Below, piece by piece: positions 22,147-33,014 of a DNA stretch of 64,000 nucleotides. This DNA is from Helicoverpa zea (Eukaryota > Arthropoda > Insecta > Lepidoptera > Noctuidae), in assembly GCF_022581195.2 (NCBI RefSeq), contig NC_061463.1, positions 6,200,001-6,264,000 of the forward strand, read 5' to 3'. Both the position numbers and the translations under genes were made by a program. The notes beneath the pieces were generated by a model, which saw only the letters and a list, made by a program, of their open reading frames with translations, was not told the DNA's origin and searched no databases. How positions within the stretch are numbered: the first letter of the stretch is position 1; each line of letters starts with the position of its first letter.

Positions 22147-23972
22147 CAGGGCCGTCTCTAGCTCATGTAGCGCCTGGTTGCAATCATCACCCAAGCGCCA
22201 TCTATGTATTGAAGTACTTAGAGTAGTTACAAGGAATATAAATAAGAACGTTCGAATGAAGTGCACTATTTGGTAGGTAAAGGACTTCAAAAAATTTGTC
22301 CAATTCATTGTAGGCTCAAACTGTTGGCGCAGCCACATTGTTAACAGTCGCAGGCACAGCGCACTGTTAACAAGCAGCAAGCAAACTTTTTTGTTTTTGA
22401 CGACTCCATAAATATATATATTTTTTACTACATTTGACCAGTGGTGGCGTAGCATCGGGTGGCACCCGGGGCGGACTACTTATCGAGCATCCCCCACCTC
22501 CCCAAAAAAAACGACAGAATATAATCACGTAGTAAAAAAAAAACTACAGTGAGCCCCAGAAATGTTCGAGATGTAGGATACAAAAGATCCCAATTTAAAA
22601 AAAAAACGGTAAATGAATCCGCGAGCATAGCGAGTGCGAAATTTTTGAGTTTGTTAACACAAAAGTACCCAAACAAGTTTGAAAAAAAGCACTGTACAGT
22701 GAAGAAGCCGCGAGCGTAGCGAGCGCGAAATTTTTGAGTTTTGGAACACAAAAGTACTCAAACAAGTTTGAAAAAAAAAAAACCACCGGAAAGTGAGGCA
22801 GCTGCGCAAAATTGTTTGGATGTGGGATACCAAAGTCCTCCACCTCCGCTTACAAATAGCGCCTAAACAACTTAAAAATAACCACTGTAAAGTGAATTTT
22901 TTTAATTGTTACTTTTGAGGACTGTAATTTAACTCTGAATTAAGCACAAATAAAAAAGAAACCGTGACTGAAGCGAGCGTCAGTTGTTTTTGCTACTTCG
23001 GTGCTTTAAATTTTTGTTAGATTGAGTACTCAAAAAGCAAGGGCAGAACAAAATAGAAATTAAGAAAGAACCGCGAGCGAAGCGAGCGGTTTTTTTTTTC
23101 TGACTTTGAGGAATTAATTTAAGTAATTAGATAAAGCAAACATATAAGAGAGGGGTGACAGTCGGACTGAGAGGGGTGACCGCCTCGATGTCTCGCGCAT
23201 GCTCTGTCGTAGTTTTGTTTAAAATTTGAATAGAAATAAAATGAAACAGTAAATGGTAGTGAACCTAGGCTTCGCAGATAAGAATGTGACTTGTTCCTTC
23301 TGCCCGCGCCATCCTGGTCATGCAGATATGTGTCGACCAAGATGGCACCCCCCGAGATGTGGTACCCGGGGCGGACCGCCCCCTCCGCCCCCCGCTTACG
23401 CCGCTACTGCATTTGACTTATAAAAGTTAAGGCAGTGTGGACTTGACTTATGAAGTCATTGAGGCAATGCATGTATAATATTGCGCGAGCGAAGCGAGCG
23501 CGAAATTTTTTGAGCCCGCGACACAAAAGTACTTGATAAAGGACATTGTAAAGCAACAAGTAGCCGCGAGCGTAGCGAGCGCGAATTTTTTAAATTATTT
23601 GTTTGAAGACTCACAAATCAAACTGGGAATTATGTACAAATAAAAAGAAAACGTGATTAGAGACTGAATCAATGACCGACGACCGAGTCAATAAAAATAA
23701 TAAACCATCAGAAAAACAGCCGCGTTGTCATTTAGCCGCGAGCGTAGCGAGCAAGAATTTTTTCACTTAGTTGGAGGATGTTAAAAGTAAAAAATAATCA
23801 AAATGATCAATCAAACAAAGCGAAGGCGATTTTTTTAGAAACTTTGCTTGTCAGTATCGAAATGTAATTTCATCGAAATTTCCTGGTGGTGGGGCGTCCC
23901 GTGGCGCCCCTGAGACCGAGCAAGGCGCCCGGGTCATGCGCACACCCTGCACCATAGGTTAAGATGGCGCTG
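22147..23972. mobile_element. hAT-like element F nested in E
   Basis: Left end CAGGGCCGTCT (22147); right end AAGATGGCGCTG (23972). The pair is imperfect and the 8-bp flanks agree only partly (TAGGCAGG, TAGGTACC), so the boundary is tentative. It carries GCGAGCG-AGCGAGCG modules at about 23484, 23565 and 23734, outside element G. Confidence 0.45.
22431..23417. mobile_element. hAT element G, innermost, with exact 8-bp TSD
   Basis: Ends CAGTGGTGGCGTAGC (22439) and GCTTACGCCGCTACTG (ending 23409) are flanked by the exact 8-bp repeat CATTTGAC (22431-22438, 23410-23417). It carries modules of the GCGAGCG-AGCGAGCG type at about 22619, 22710 and 23071. No coding capacity. Confidence 0.88.
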
Positions 23973-24730
23973 TAGGTACCTAACCATTACAGTAATCTGT
24001 GATGTAGGATTTAAAATAAAAATAAATATATGCGATAAGCGTTCCTGGCTCATAGATGATCGCAAATAATTTTTAATCAGTTTTAGTTAGCTAAAACTTC
24101 GCCTTGTGAATAATAAATGTTCGTGCAGTGGTGCAGGGTATCGCTCAAGTTGATATGGCCATGAAATTGCTGTACTTGTGCTATTATTTATTCCGTGGTC
24201 AAAGTTAAATAAATGATGAGTTATCCATCTATCTACTACTCTGAACCTACAACACGTTATCCATTGGTCTGTGAAGTGTGAACTTGGCAGCCGCCTGATT
24301 TTGCCGCCCCCTGAATTTGCCGCCCGGGGCACAGGCCCCGGCTTGCCCCCCCCTAGATCCGGGGCTGGCAATAACACCGAGGTCCTCGCTGCTCGCCATT
24401 CTTGCACTGACTGACACGACGGCGCGCGTGTGAACAGCTTGAATGTCCGCCTGCCCGCGACGGGCTGCACGCCGCGCAGCCCGCCACACAGCCCGCCGGG
24501 CTGCGCGGCGCGCGTGTGAACGTAGCATTAGGATTACAAAAAGTTCCGCCAGGACAACGTTCGCCCAGCGGAATCAGTTTTTGGTGAATTTCTCCACTAT
24601 GGCTGCATACTATGCCATACACATTTTTTTTTACCATACACAATTATAGGACGTCATACACTTATTATCTGCATGATTAAAATCTATTCAACAACATTCC
24701 GCTGCGCGAACGCACACAAAGAATGTGTAC

Positions 24731-25381
24731 GTTACCCAGGCCAGATGTTGTCGAAAACGGTCATTTGAATCACAAAAAAATATATAATGCCAGAAAAAAG
24801 TTATAGCAAAATCAAATAAAACATTTTATAGATTTTTTCAATTACATTTCGTGATGTTTGATTTTCGTACTTTCTGTAACTTCTGACAAAATAGAATTGT
24901 TCATTATCAGAGAGAAGACACCACCAGTTACATCGAACTTTCTTAGATCCAGGCACCGCTGAGTATAGTCAAGCACGTCTGGCGCCTCAATTGGTTAGTG
25001 ATTCGTACATCCATCGGGCAAAAAAATATGAGCTGTTTATATGCAGATGTGTCTTGCTCATCTTAGTTTTAGATAAAGTGCGGAAATGGAATAAAATAAA
25101 AAATAATAATGATAACATACAAAAACTACCGAAAATTAAGAATACATTTTTGGCTATAACTTTTTTTTGGCATTTTTTTTTTCACTTTCTTAGTAAAAGT
25201 TACTCTAAATTAAGTGGACTATTTGATTATATAGGTCTCGTTCGTGGTGGACATTTGGACCAAACTTCATACATTCTTGCCCAATCTCCTTTAAAAATGT
25301 GCGCAACAATTACAGAAGCCGCACAACTAATTATCTATAAGATCAAAATGACCATTTTCGACAACATCTGGCCAGGGTAAC
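24731..25381. mobile_element. TIR element X, copy 1
   Basis: The left end GTTACCCAGGCCAGATGTTG and its inverted partner ending at 25381 match over about 40 bp with few differences. The interior from about 24768, plus the tail to 25572, recurs at 38191-40333 with very few base changes. A short partial repeat of the right end follows at 25425-25490. The 129-residue frame at 24991-25380 is low in protein-like features and is not called a gene. Confidence 0.65.
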
Positions 25382-25572
25382 GCACACACGCACACAATTA
25401 TAAGGTGGCCGCGCGGTCGAAATGGACACTAATTATCTATAAGATTAAAATGACCATTTTCGACATCTGGCCAGGGTAACGCACACGTAATGGTCTATAC
25501 ACATTAGCTTCTATTAATTTGATACCTAAGGTGATATACCAACATACTCATAACCTGAAAACTAAACATTGC

Positions 25573-25759
25573 TGTAGTGTATGCAGGTACATGTGCATCA
25601 TTGTATAGGTTATGTCATTATTATGACGCCTCGTGAGCATACGTCACTCGGTTATAAATACCGGATCGAGCGGTGGGGAGTCAGTCGTTGTCAGACTGTC
25701 GACCTGTGTGGTGGTTCGTTGGTGAGTCGATTAACATAATAAAATGAGCGTACAATACA
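25573..25759 (+). repeat. 5' LTR of non-coding LTR element 1
   Basis: 187 bp starting TGTAGTGTATGC and ending CAATACA. It contains a TATA-like GTTATAAATA at 25651 and an AATAAAA near its end. It is followed at once by TTGGCGACGAGGATAAAACC, a plausible primer-binding region starting TGG; I could not name the tRNA. The partner LTR is at 37589-37775, with two visible substitutions. Confidence 0.75.
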
Positions 25760-25883
25760 TTGGCGACGAGGATAAAACCGTGAGTGTTTGGACCAACAGT
25801 TACCTATTATCTAATTTTTATAATTTTGAACTACCTATTAGTTCTGTGATCCAGAAAAATATTTGATATACAAGGTTATACTA

Positions 25884-26042
25884 TATTGATTTCTGACACT
25901 TACGCGAATATTAGACATTTAAATAAAACTACTTTTACTTTTACAGTCTGCCCGTGACCATGGATGCTGTAAAGGATCCGAAACGTCGGGATTAAATAAT
26001 ATTAATATAACGCGATAAAATCCGTAAAAGTAGTTTTATTTA
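25884..26042. mobile_element. Short insertion with 12-bp target duplication
   Basis: Flanked by AAGGTTATACTA on both sides (25872-25883 and 26043-26054). The copy of this leader at 37890 has the empty site. It contains an inverted pair, AAATAAAACTACTTTTAC and GTAAAAGTAGTTTTATTT. It is probably a short non-autonomous retroelement tail. Confidence 0.7.
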
Positions 26043-26675
26043 AAGGTTATACTAAATAATTTGTCCTATTCATGCCTATACCAAATTAATGTATGCTAAA
26101 TAAGCTTTGACAACAAGTAACCTCTGACCGATGTTAATATTCAATCATATTAAAAAGAGCAAAAGGAAAGAAGGAAGGGAAGAGAGTAGAATGACAAAGT
26201 ATACATAACTTTTATGTTCATGTATGTATCACCCGAATTGCAAACAAATTTTAACCTTTTTACGAAATTCTTTGTTTAAGTTTACCTTGTTACAATTCTA
26301 ATGGAAGTAGCAATATTTATTGCAGGTGTTAATATTTATCAAATGAGTAATTTATAATACAAAATCATTACTTGGTGATCAGTTTACTCATTCTTAAACC
26401 TGCATCAAAGTTTATTCAATAATAGGCATTTATTGGAAGCAATATAAAGTTGCTGGTTGTTGAATTGTCGTCAAGACGACTTTAGCAGTGGTGGGATTTC
26501 CTAGAGGATATAATACAATAACCTATTTGCCTTATAATCACTTGTGTTTAATAATTGTTGTGCTTGCATGCCAACAAGGCGGAATGTACACGGATCTTAT
26601 TATGTTGTTTACAATCCTATTTTGTAAGTGCCTGCATTCTAAGCAAATAAAGACCTATTCTATTCCAAAAATCTG

Positions 26676-27400
26676 CTGGTCATTAAATTGACAGCTTGAC
26701 GGTTAGCAGTAGTGTATATCTACTGGTCATTAGATTGACAGCTTGGCAGTTGGCAGTAGCGTGTATCTACTGGTCATTAGATTGACAGCTTGACAGTTGG
26801 CAGTAGTGTGTATCTACTGGTCATTAAATTGACAGCCTGATTGTTGGCAGTAGTCTATATCTACTGGTCATTGAATTGACAGCTTGATGGTTGGCAGTAG
26901 TGTGTATCTACTGGTCATTAAATTGACAGCCTGATTGTTGGCAGTAGTCTATATCTACTGGTCATTGAATTGACAGCTTGATGGTTGGCAGTAGTGTATA
27001 TCTACTGGTCATTAAATTGACAGCTTGGCAGTTGGCAGTAGTCTATATCTACTGGTCATTAAATTGACAGCTTGGCAGTTGGCAGTAGTCTATATCTACT
27101 GGTCATTAAATTGACAGCCTGATTGTTGGCAGTAGTCTATATCTACTGGTCATTGAATTGACAGCCTGATTGTTGGCAGTAGTCTATATCTACTGGTCAT
27201 TGAATTGACAGCTTGATGGTTGGCAGTAGTGTATATCTACTGGTCATTAAATTGACAGCTTGGCAGTTGGCAGTAGTCTATATCTACTGGTCATTAAATT
27301 GACAGCTTGACAGTTGGCAGTAGTCTATATCTACTGGTCATTAAATTGACAGCTTGACAGTTAACGGTAGTGAACGTCTACTGGTCATTCAATTGACTGT
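26676..27400. repeat. 47-bp minisatellite, about 15 units
   Basis: The CTGGTCATT landmark recurs every 47 bp from 26676 to 27381. The core reads TTGGCAGTAGTCTATATCTA. Units differ at a few sites in a higher-order pattern. It lies inside LTR element 1 and is absent from element 2. Confidence 0.9.
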
Positions 27401-28130
27401 ACACGCATAAATTATCTGGCGATAGTTGTCAACTACTGCAACAACTAAATAGTAAATCTTGATAATTTTTATATTTTCTGTGCCCGGTGATTTGGATCAT
27501 AAAAAGCTTCCAAACTTAACTTCTCAGAGTCTAGTCAACAACTTATACCTGCTATATTGTTCTGGTACTTAACTAACTTAATTCAAGTGCTTGCAATATA
27601 GAGGATATTACAAGAACAAACTGGTGGGTTATATACTCAACGGTTCCACAAATGACAAACATGTGCTAGGTATCTAGTTAAACAAACAGCACATTGAGGG
27701 ACCGTAGTAGGTTGTCCATGTATGTTGAAGAACTCGCCCAGCTATACTGGTATGTATTCACCTATGCACAACATCCAAGTCCATCAACACCTCTAGTGGG
27801 TTGCCTACCCATAATAGTGTTAATTATAACAGTTGCTCAGTCACCCTAGGTATAATTTCAATACTTTTACTTTATTTTGCTGTATTAAAGAGGTTGTTAT
27901 ACAACAGAGATATTCCAGAAGATACAGAACAGTAGAACAGCATACAAGCAGCAATACTAGCTGGAAAATGTGGATCAAAATTTTGGTATTCAATAGATAG
28001 AATCTTTGGTAAACATGCTAGCTCACAATTGTAATTTCAGTACTTTAGGTTGATATAAAACTCTTAGATCAAAGAATATGGAACTAAGCATTGGAGCAAT
28101 CTGTGATTTATTTGACAATGCTACTTTATC

Positions 28131-28464
28131 TACCCAACTGCCTCGTTGGTCTAGCTGTCGCAAACGCGGCTGCTGAGCACGAGGTCTCGGGTTCGATTCC
28201 CGGGTCGGGCCTGGAAGTTGGTGATTGATACACCCGTGCATCGGAAAGCACGTAAATGTCGGTCCTGCGCCTGATCTCTTTCCGGTCGTGTCGGATTGCC
28301 GTCCCATCGGGTTATGAGAGTGAAGGAACAGTGAGTGCACCTGTGTCTGCGCAAATGCTTGTGCACTATAATATGTCCTGCGCAGTTGGCTAATCCCCTT
28401 ACGTGAGTACAGCCGCCGTAGCCGATAATCGGCTAGGAGGACATCATCATCATTTACCCAACTG
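28131..28464 (+). mobile_element. tRNA-derived SINE with 10-bp TSD
   Basis: The body at 28141-28454 begins CCTCGTTGGTCTAGC (box A region), has GGTTCGATTCC (box B), a unique body, and an ATCATCATCAT tail. Flanks TACCCAACTG at 28131-28140 and 28455-28464 are a target duplication. The matching place in LTR element 2 (about 43893) is empty, which confirms the insertion. The tRNA-like head is not a functional tRNA gene. Confidence 0.9.
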
Positions 28465-30796
28465 GGCCTTCTCATCTGTGACAAAAACTCTTTTAAGGAT
28501 GATACCTGGAAGGAGTTCCAATGTAGATACTTACTCTGGGAACTGTCTAATGATGATTAGCTCATGGATGATTGTTGCAATCAAGTTCTCAAAAGTTGAT
28601 GATTGCGTGTGCTTTTAAAACCTTCAAGATTCAGGCTTGAATGAATTTTAATTGGTATCTTAGCCTCTTTTTTATTGATTTACATTGGTGTTTACAAATA
28701 GTTTAACAAAGTGGCCCTCATTATAATATTGTTATTTGCAAATTATGTTTTACAGTATTGCAGTACCAATAAGCAGTATAAGTACATTGAGAGTTGTGGA
28801 AGAATATGCTTCCATAGGGGCGAATAACATAACCATATATGAACATATATGAAATAGAATCCATTTATTGATCTCAAGTTAATAAATCATCACATTAATA
28901 TATTCTTGAAGTGCACACCTACTTGTAATATAAAGTTGTGTAATTTCCTCAACCCATCCCATAAGATAAGATCCATGTGGGTGGTGGGATGGATATCTAT
29001 TAACAAAATAATGTCTTGTGTCCATAGCGTTAGGGTTAATAATAATTGATCTTAGAACACCAATCTTAGGTTACCGTAAGACAATTGGACTCGCACGAGA
29101 GGTAAAGAACTTTATCACTATTTACATTTATCGACATTTATTACTCTTTTGTGCTAATTAAACTACACAGTTGCGTCGACATTTGGTTAATAATAACTAA
29201 AATATTATTAAGTTCCTAAGTCCTACTGCAAAATATAATCTGAGTAAGTGTTCCTTAAAGTATAGGAAGTAAAATTGCCCTTAGTCACCAAATCGTTTAA
29301 AAATTTACTGGGGTGCTGTCCCTATAAAAGATAATATTATTTTTATATTCTGGTTGTCTAACTAAAACAACGTAGATAAAGTCAGCTGCAATAAAGGGTA
29401 AGCGCTTTTGAACGAAACTATAAACATACTTATGCAGCCAACTATACAAGGTGTTGATTTGCATTTGTGCCATACTTCAGGAGGAGGACATAAAATACGT
29501 AAATAATCGATTGGAATTACAGTTAACGGGAAATAGTTAATATGCGCTGCTTTTTATGTCATTGTAATGTCATAGTATTTCAGAAATAATCCAATTTTAT
29601 GAATGAAATTCATGAGTGATCGTTGCGAATGCTTTGTGTTTGCGTTTGTGTGAGGGCGCAGCACAGTTTTGAGGCCAGTAACACACGCGCCAAGTTTGAA
29701 AACGGGTAGGTGGCATTGACGAATTTCCGAAAAAAAATTAAAATCAAAAATTTTCGTGCCAATTTTTTTGTTAATTTGGGTTGAGAATCATTAGTATTAT
29801 TACGTCCTTGACTATGGCACGGATGCAAAACAACAGCTTGTATAAAAAAAAAAAATATTACGTTACCTATACGCGGTCATGAAATTGGAAAAGCGTAAAA
29901 TATTAAAAATGGAAACAGCACAAAGCTGATAATCAAATTGATGAGGTCAAGTATGACATGAGAGCAGCATAGCTGCTCATGAAATTGAGATATAGAATTA
30001 GAATCCCACATTTATCTATGTGTAGACAAATGTTTTAGAAAGGTTAGCGGTTGTTTTGCAAAAGGAAAATTGCATCGACTAGAAAACTGTTTGTGAGCTG
30101 CTGTCACCTTGTTGAAAGGAAGAAGAGCATGAGTTGAGGGTCAGGGACTCTTCTATTTTATGGTGATGCAGAATGTCACAGCTTCAAAATATATAGTGCA
30201 AAGTTAGTGACACCTGTTAAAGTGCGTTCGTTGCATAATATGGTTCTAATTAGTTAAAATCTGATTCGTAATGTTACTTTACACCTTCGTTATAATCAAT
30301 ATGTAACCATGACACTAAAAAGCTTACCATCAAAGCATAATAATTCTTTGACTACTTAAATTTTTGAAAACAACATTAGGAAAAGCAAACAAACATTACA
30401 GAACGCAATGTCCGGTGATAATAGTGTTCTTGGATGCCTAACCGAAATATAAGTAGATATTCCTATCGCACTATTATATGCAGTAAGGTATTCATATGTT
30501 GGGTGTTGAATGCTAAGAAGCTTACAGTTTCTTGACTAGATATTGGACATACATTGATGTAGGGTATTTAAAGCCTATATCAGAATTTCAGCGAGTGTAC
30601 TAGCAGAAACGTGCAAAGTACCAGCGCTGATCAATAGGGTTGAAGACCAGATTGTTTGTTACATTGCTGAGATAATGATAGGCTTTGATATTCCACTCTC
30701 AAATTAAAAACTACATATTACCAAAATTAGTTGAGTTAGCATTCTCTTGCTTACAAGGCACACAAAGTACTTAACTCGTACATAGAACTACAATTT

Positions 30797-31020
30797 AAAC
30801 CATTAAATTGGAGACAAAGTATGTGGTCACCATTAAATGGGTGACAAAGTATGGAGTCACCATTAAATTGGAGACAAAGTATGTGGTCACCATTAAATGG
30901 GTGACAAAGTATGGAGTCATCATTAAATTGGAGACAAAGTATGTGGTCACCATTAAATGGGTGACAAAGTATATGGTCATCATCAAATTGGAAACAGTCC
31001 ATCTAGGTCACCATTCAATT
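30797..31020. repeat. 30-bp minisatellite, 7-8 units
   Basis: Alternating units such as ACCATTAAATTGGAGACAAA and ACCATTAAATGGGTGACAAA repeat every 30 bp. Because 30 is a multiple of three, open frames run through it on both strands; these are not called genes. Part of LTR element 1. Confidence 0.85.
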
Positions 31021-31272
31021 GGGACGATCTTATGTGATTACTTTCCTCGTACGGCTCGTACGGTTTTGAATGAGTGAAAAGCATTGATGAGGTACCCTAA
31101 TGCCGATCTTTTACCTTGGAACAATGCATTCTGTATCAGTTTTAAGTGAAGTCGAACCAAGCAAGATGAGTGCTCATTATCTGAAGGTACAGCAATATTT
31201 GAGACTTGCTTGATTTCACATGGACTGATTGGCGGGATGTCTGCCAAATGGACGGATCATCTCTAGTGTAGA

Positions 31273-32836
31273 TACACACATCAAAAGTGTCTAGGGATCA
31301 ACATATATTTTTGCAATAACTTTTCTCCTGATTGATATTAATTAAAATTTTCTTTAAGGATTCATCAAATAAAGTGTTTTCGTTTGTCACAGTAACGATA
31401 AACCAAGTCACCTTTGCACTAATAAAGAAATTTGCCATTTTCCTAATAAAGGGATTTTTGACATTTGAAACACTAACACAAAAGTTCGAAAAAAAAGACT
31501 GAAATAACAGTTTTCTTTAAAAGTTTATTGGGTAACTTAAACAATTAATAATCCGTGTTTCTACCGCGAACACTAACAACACAAGAACATCGGTTTGGCA
31601 TACTCAAAATGAGTTCATCCAAATCACGATGTGGAATGGCCGCCCATGTTCGTTGCAACAACAAAAAAAGGTCTTCTTGCGACTGGATACCCTCCATATT
31701 CGGCAGAGCTCTTCTCTGTAGCATATCCCATGCATGCTCAATCGGGTTCAAGTCTGGCGACTGAGCAGGCCAGGGCAGGACATTGATGTTAGCTGCCGCG
31801 AGAGTCTGTCTTACAACTCTTGCGGTGTGCGGTCGTGCATTATCATGCATTAACTGAAATAAGGGACCGATTTGCACTTGTAGAGGAACGATGACGTCTG
31901 ATACAATCGTCTCAGCATAAATTTGAGCGTTGAGGTTGCTTCTGATCCAAATCAACTCAGTTCTTCCGCCGATCCAAATACCCGCCCATACCATGATGGT
32001 TCCACCACTATAAGGATGGACTTCCTGGCAGGATTTTAATCGCTGTTGGCGTCCAGGGGTTCTCCAGTGTCGTATACGTCTTGTATCCGGTCTCATACCA
32101 AAACGAGACTCATCAGAAAAGCACACGAAACGCCATTGTTCTTCTGCCCAATTTCTGTGTTCAAGAGCCCATTGATATCGAATCCTACGATTGTGCATTG
32201 CTATAGGTGGTACCCGTAGCGGTCTTCGGGAATGAAGGTTCACTTCATGCAAGCGGTTTCTGACTGTTTGGTCGCTAATTAAGTTCCCTGAAGAGTGATG
32301 AAGCCTCACGGCTAACATCATGGCGGTTATTGTTGGAGCTCTTCGAGTTAAGATTTGAATGTATCGGTCTTGTCTCCGTGTGGTGCAGCGATACCGTCCT
32401 CCATGGCGCTCAGCTACGGTACCAGTGCTTCGGTAACGTGTCCAAAGTCGACTGATAACACTCTGACTTGTATTCAGAGCTAAAGCCACAGTACGTTGCC
32501 GGGAACCAGCTTCTATCATTCCCACGGCTCTGAGCATTTCTTCCCTGCTTAAATGACGTCGCCGCTCCATAATAACGTTGGTTTTAATCAGTAGTAGGGA
32601 AACAGTAGCACTAATAATGTCTTCAATGCGTTGTATGTGTTTATAGGGAAAATATTGACAGCTGATTTTCATCTTTTACTCGAATTTGATTCACAGTTCC
32701 TGATTCAAATTATGAAATGCACCAAAAAGGATCCATATAAATTTATAAAATCATAAATTTATTACAAAGCCACATCTCAATCTCAAGAAATCCGCATAAA
32801 AATGCTTGATCCCTAGACACTTTTGATGTGTGTATA
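31273..32836 (-). mobile_element. Tc1-like transposon with intact-looking transposase
   Basis: Inverted ends of about 27 bp begin CACACATCAAAAGTGTCTAG (31275) and its partner (ending 32834), flanked by TA on each side. The element is about 1.56 kb and holds one unbroken transposase frame on the minus strand. It is inserted in non-coding LTR element 1. Intact ends plus an open frame suggest a young copy. Confidence 0.9.
31545..32570 (-). CDS. Tc1-family transposase (DD34E)
   Basis: 341 residues from MERRRHL at 32570 (the frame opens 102 nt earlier, but the N-terminal helix-turn-helix begins here). It has a paired-like DNA-binding N-terminus ('SREEMLRAVGMIEAGSRQ', 'SQSVISRLWTRY') and a DDE catalytic domain: Asp in 'FSDESRF', Asp in 'MHDNARPH', Glu in 'SPDLNPIEHAWD'. 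I count 34 residues between the last two, the Tc1 DD34E spacing. It cuts and pastes the element at TA sites. No stop or frameshift is visible. Confidence 0.92.
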   Translation of the reverse strand: MERRRHLSREEMLRAVGMIEAGSRQRTVALALNTSQSVISRLWTRYRSTGTVAERHGGRYRCTTRRQDRYIQILTRRAPTITAMMLAVRLHHSSGNLISDQTVRNRLHEVNLHSRRPLRVPPIAMHNRRIRYQWALEHRNWAEEQWRFVCFSDESRFGMRPDTRRIRHWRTPGRQQRLKSCQEVHPYSGGTIMVWAGIWIGGRTELIWIRSNLNAQIYAETIVSDVIVPLQVQIGPLFQLMHDNARPHTARVVRQTLAAANINVLPWPAQSPDLNPIEHAWDMLQRRALPNMEGIQSQEDLFLLLQRTWAAIPHRDLDELILSMPNRCSCVVSVRGRNTDY

Positions 32837-33014
32837 ATACAGGGCCGGAACAGCGGCTACAAAACCTGAAGTTAAACTTGCCGGCCTGATATCACTGCTA
32901 CGAATTTGTCTTGTTGATTGAAATTGAAATTGAAAATATTTATTTCAGACTAAGCACACACAACAGTACACAGTCCATATTATGTTAGTAAAATGAGAAA
33001 CTTAAAATTCTATG

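Larger units (their letters stand above)
22015..24375. mobile_element. hAT element E (CAGCCCCGGATCT ends)
   Basis: Ends CAGCCCCGGATCT (22023) and AGATCCGGGGCTG (ending 24367) have near-exact 8-bp flanks, GCAACAAC and GCAATAAC (one difference). Its interior is occupied by two further hAT-like elements. No intact transposase was seen. Confidence 0.75.
21573..24525. mobile_element. Nested element with ACGTTCACACGCGCGC ends
   Basis: Left GGTACGTTCACACGCGCGC and right GCGCGCGTGTGAACGTAGC form an inverted pair. The sequence outside on both sides (up to about 21565 and from about 24530) continues the 49110-50804 family, so this element is inserted in it. The exact target duplication is not clear. 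Confidence 0.55.
21180..24717. mobile_element. Outermost element of a nested stack (long-TIR family)
   Basis: The left end begins GTGTGCGTTCGCGCAGCGGA (21180); the right end is its inverted partner, ending CGCACAC at 24717. These are the same ends as the element at 49110-50804, with a few substitutions. Here the 9-bp flanks differ (ACTTAGCTT against AAAGAATGT), so this copy may be chimeric or rearranged. About 3 kb of its length consists of further elements inserted inside. Confidence 0.6.

Noticed and set aside
24087..24649. Ala/Arg-rich ORFs on both strands
   Set aside because: They lie in GC-rich transposon ends (GCGCGC inverted repeats) and overlap one another on both strands.
26676..27400. 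CRISPR-like array
   Set aside because: A eukaryotic context, and the 47-bp units repeat over their full length with no unique spacers; it is a minisatellite.
28141..28212. tRNA gene
   Set aside because: Box A and box B are present, but the head continues into a SINE body with an ATC-repeat tail and a 10-bp target duplication, so it is a tRNA-derived SINE.
28023..28484. 153-codon ORF on the minus strand
   Set aside because: It covers the SINE body and flanks; SINE sequence often opens such frames.
30751..31077. Small repeat proteins on both strands
   Set aside because: Artefact of a 30-bp minisatellite.
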